Source of the DNA: Conexibacter sp.
GTDB taxonomy: Bacteria; Actinomycetota; Thermoleophilia; Solirubrobacterales; Solirubrobacteraceae
DNA: 9,024 bases
Direction of reading: 5' to 3'
NCBI GenBank assembly: GCA_025964215.1
Contig: JAOPZG010000669.1
Location: 1-9,024, forward strand
The number at the start of each line of letters is the position of its first letter. The first letter of the stretch is position 1. The position numbers and the translations under genes are program-made. The notes under the pieces were generated by a model, which worked only from the letters and a program-made list of their open reading frames with translations, was not told the origin of the DNA and did no database searches. Positions 7,909 through 9,024 of the stretch are shown in pieces.

Positions 7909-8678
7909 CGAGCTCGAGCGTGCCGTCGAGGCTGATCGTCGCCTCCTGCACGCCGAGGAAGTCGCCGGAGGGCAGCGCGATCCGCGCGCCGATGTGCGGG
8001 TGCAACGCGCGCACGATGCGGACGTTCTCCTCCGGCGGGCGCGTGAGGTCCAGCGTGCGGTCCTCAGCGGTCAGCTTCTCGGCGTAGGTGATGCCGTCCT
8101 CGGGCTGCGGCGCGGGCTCGGGGTGCGTGTCGAGGACGTGGTTGAGGAGCGCGACCGAGACGTCCTGCAGGCGCGCGGAGAGCGAGGCGTAGTCGTCGGT
8201 CGGCAGGATCGGCTCGGCCTGCTGGGCGTAGACCGGCCCGGCGTCGAGCTCGGCGACCAGGCGCATGATCGAGACGCCGGTCTGCGCGTCGCCGGCCATC
8301 ATCGCCCGCTCGACCGGCGCCGCGCCGCGCCAGCGCGGCAGCAGCGACGGGTGGACGTTCAAGATGTCGTGGTCGCTCAGCAGCGGCTCGCGGACCAGCG
8401 CGCCGAACGCGCACAGGATCACCGCCTCGGGCTCGACGGAGGCGAGCTGCTCGCGGACCTCCGGGCGGTTGACCGAGGCGGGCTGGTCGACGTCGATCCC
8501 CAGCGCGCGGGCGGCGACGGCCACGGGCGGCGGGCCGAGCTTGCCCCCCGCCCCTGCTTGGCGTCCGGCCGCGTGATCACGAGCGCCGGCCGGTGCGGGC
8601 CGGCAGCGAGCGCCTCGAGGACGCCTGCGGCGAAGTCGGACGTGCCGAGGTAGACGGTCCGCATCAGATGGTCGAGCG

Positions 8679-9024
8679 TTACGCCGCGTCGTCTTCGGCG
8701 GCTTCGAGGGCCGCGCGGAGGGCGCGCATGCCCTCCTTGCGCTGGTCGCGCGGGGCGCGGTCCAGGATCAGGACGCCGTCGAGGTGATCCATCTCGTGCT
8801 GGATGACCCGCGCCTCCAGGCCCGAGGCCTCGACGAGGATCGCCTCGCCCAGCTCGTCCTGCGCCGTGACGCGGACGTGGACGGCGCGCTCGACCTCGAC
8901 GTGGACGGCGGGCAGGCTGAGGCAGCCCTCCTCGGCCCACTCCTTGTCCTTGGACGACCACTCGATCTCGGGGTTGATCAGCGCGTTGACCGGGCTGTCG
9001 GACTCGACGCGGTAGACGAGGACG
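8679..9024 (-). CDS. def: Peptide deformylase, 3' part (5' end outside window)
   Basis: The minus-strand frame is open from the window edge to a TAA at 8681-8679, giving the last 114 residues (first complete codon 9023-9021; no start in the window). Deformylase motif 2 is EEGCLSLP, with the metal-binding cysteine at residue 34 of the fragment. Motif 3 is QHEMDHLDG, with metal-binding H76 and H80 and catalytic E77. Motif 1 would lie just upstream of the window. The enzyme removes the N-formyl group from nascent proteins, the counterpart of the formylation by Fmt encoded 14 nt downstream; def-fmt is a classic pair. The acidic C-terminus (EAAEDDAA) appears complete. No frameshift is seen in this part. 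Confidence 0.95.
   Translation of the reverse strand, partial: VLVYRVESDSPVNALINPEIEWSSKDKEWAEEGCLSLPAVHVEVERAVHVRVTAQDELGEAILVEASGLEARVIQHEMDHLDGVLILDRAPRDQRKEGMRALRAALEAAEDDAA

Overview
The window is a stretch of very GC-rich chromosome (by eye about 70% G+C or more) with almost no non-coding DNA. Codon use, the actinobacterial gene order def-fmt-rsmB-rpe, and a secreted delta-60-repeat protein with a basic, cysteine-bracketed tail suggest a Thermoleophilia/Solirubrobacterales-type actinobacterium (Solirubrobacter, Conexibacter or a relative). That assignment is from memory of such genomes, not from a search.

Layout, left to right. At 1-1248 (+) is the 3' part of a delta-60-repeat surface or secreted protein. 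It converges, with only 9 bp between stop codons, on a minus-strand two-component module. Read in the direction of transcription, that module is a stand-alone receiver protein (4062-3697), a multi-pass membrane sensor kinase of the HisKA_3/NarX-like class (3647-1893), and a NarL/LuxR-type response regulator (1902-1258) whose start overlaps the kinase stop. Upstream on the same strand lie rpe (4758-4102), a small four-CxxC zinc-ribbon protein (4979-4758) and rsmB (6156-4969). All overlap or nearly abut, so rsmB to the last regulator could be one transcription unit with internal promoters. A divergent ABC-F ATPase gene (6221-7908, +) follows. It runs tail-to-tail into fmt (8664-7835, -), preceded by def (partial, 9024-8679, -).

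How the genes work together: def, fmt and rsmB act in translation (N-terminal deformylation, initiator tRNA formylation, 16S rRNA m5C methylation). ABC-F proteins also act on ribosomes. rpe belongs to the pentose phosphate pathway and often travels with this cluster. The kinase and two regulators form a signalling unit of unknown stimulus. The ABC-F gene sits inverted between fmt and rsmB, which are commonly neighbours in one operon.

Two genes carry apparent single-base frameshifts: ABC-F near 7523-7524, and fmt at a six-C run at 8544-8549. Both look like one missing base. Because fmt is a core gene and the lesions are so close together, sequencing or assembly error is the leading explanation. 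I see no clearly new multi-gene system. The items most worth a second look are the small zinc-ribbon gene and a possible AT-rich internal promoter for it, two intergenic hairpins that each enclose the ribosome-binding region of a two-component gene, the inverted ABC-F gene with its long convergent overlap, and the two frameshifts. No rRNA, tRNA, CRISPR array, insertion sequence or attachment site was seen.
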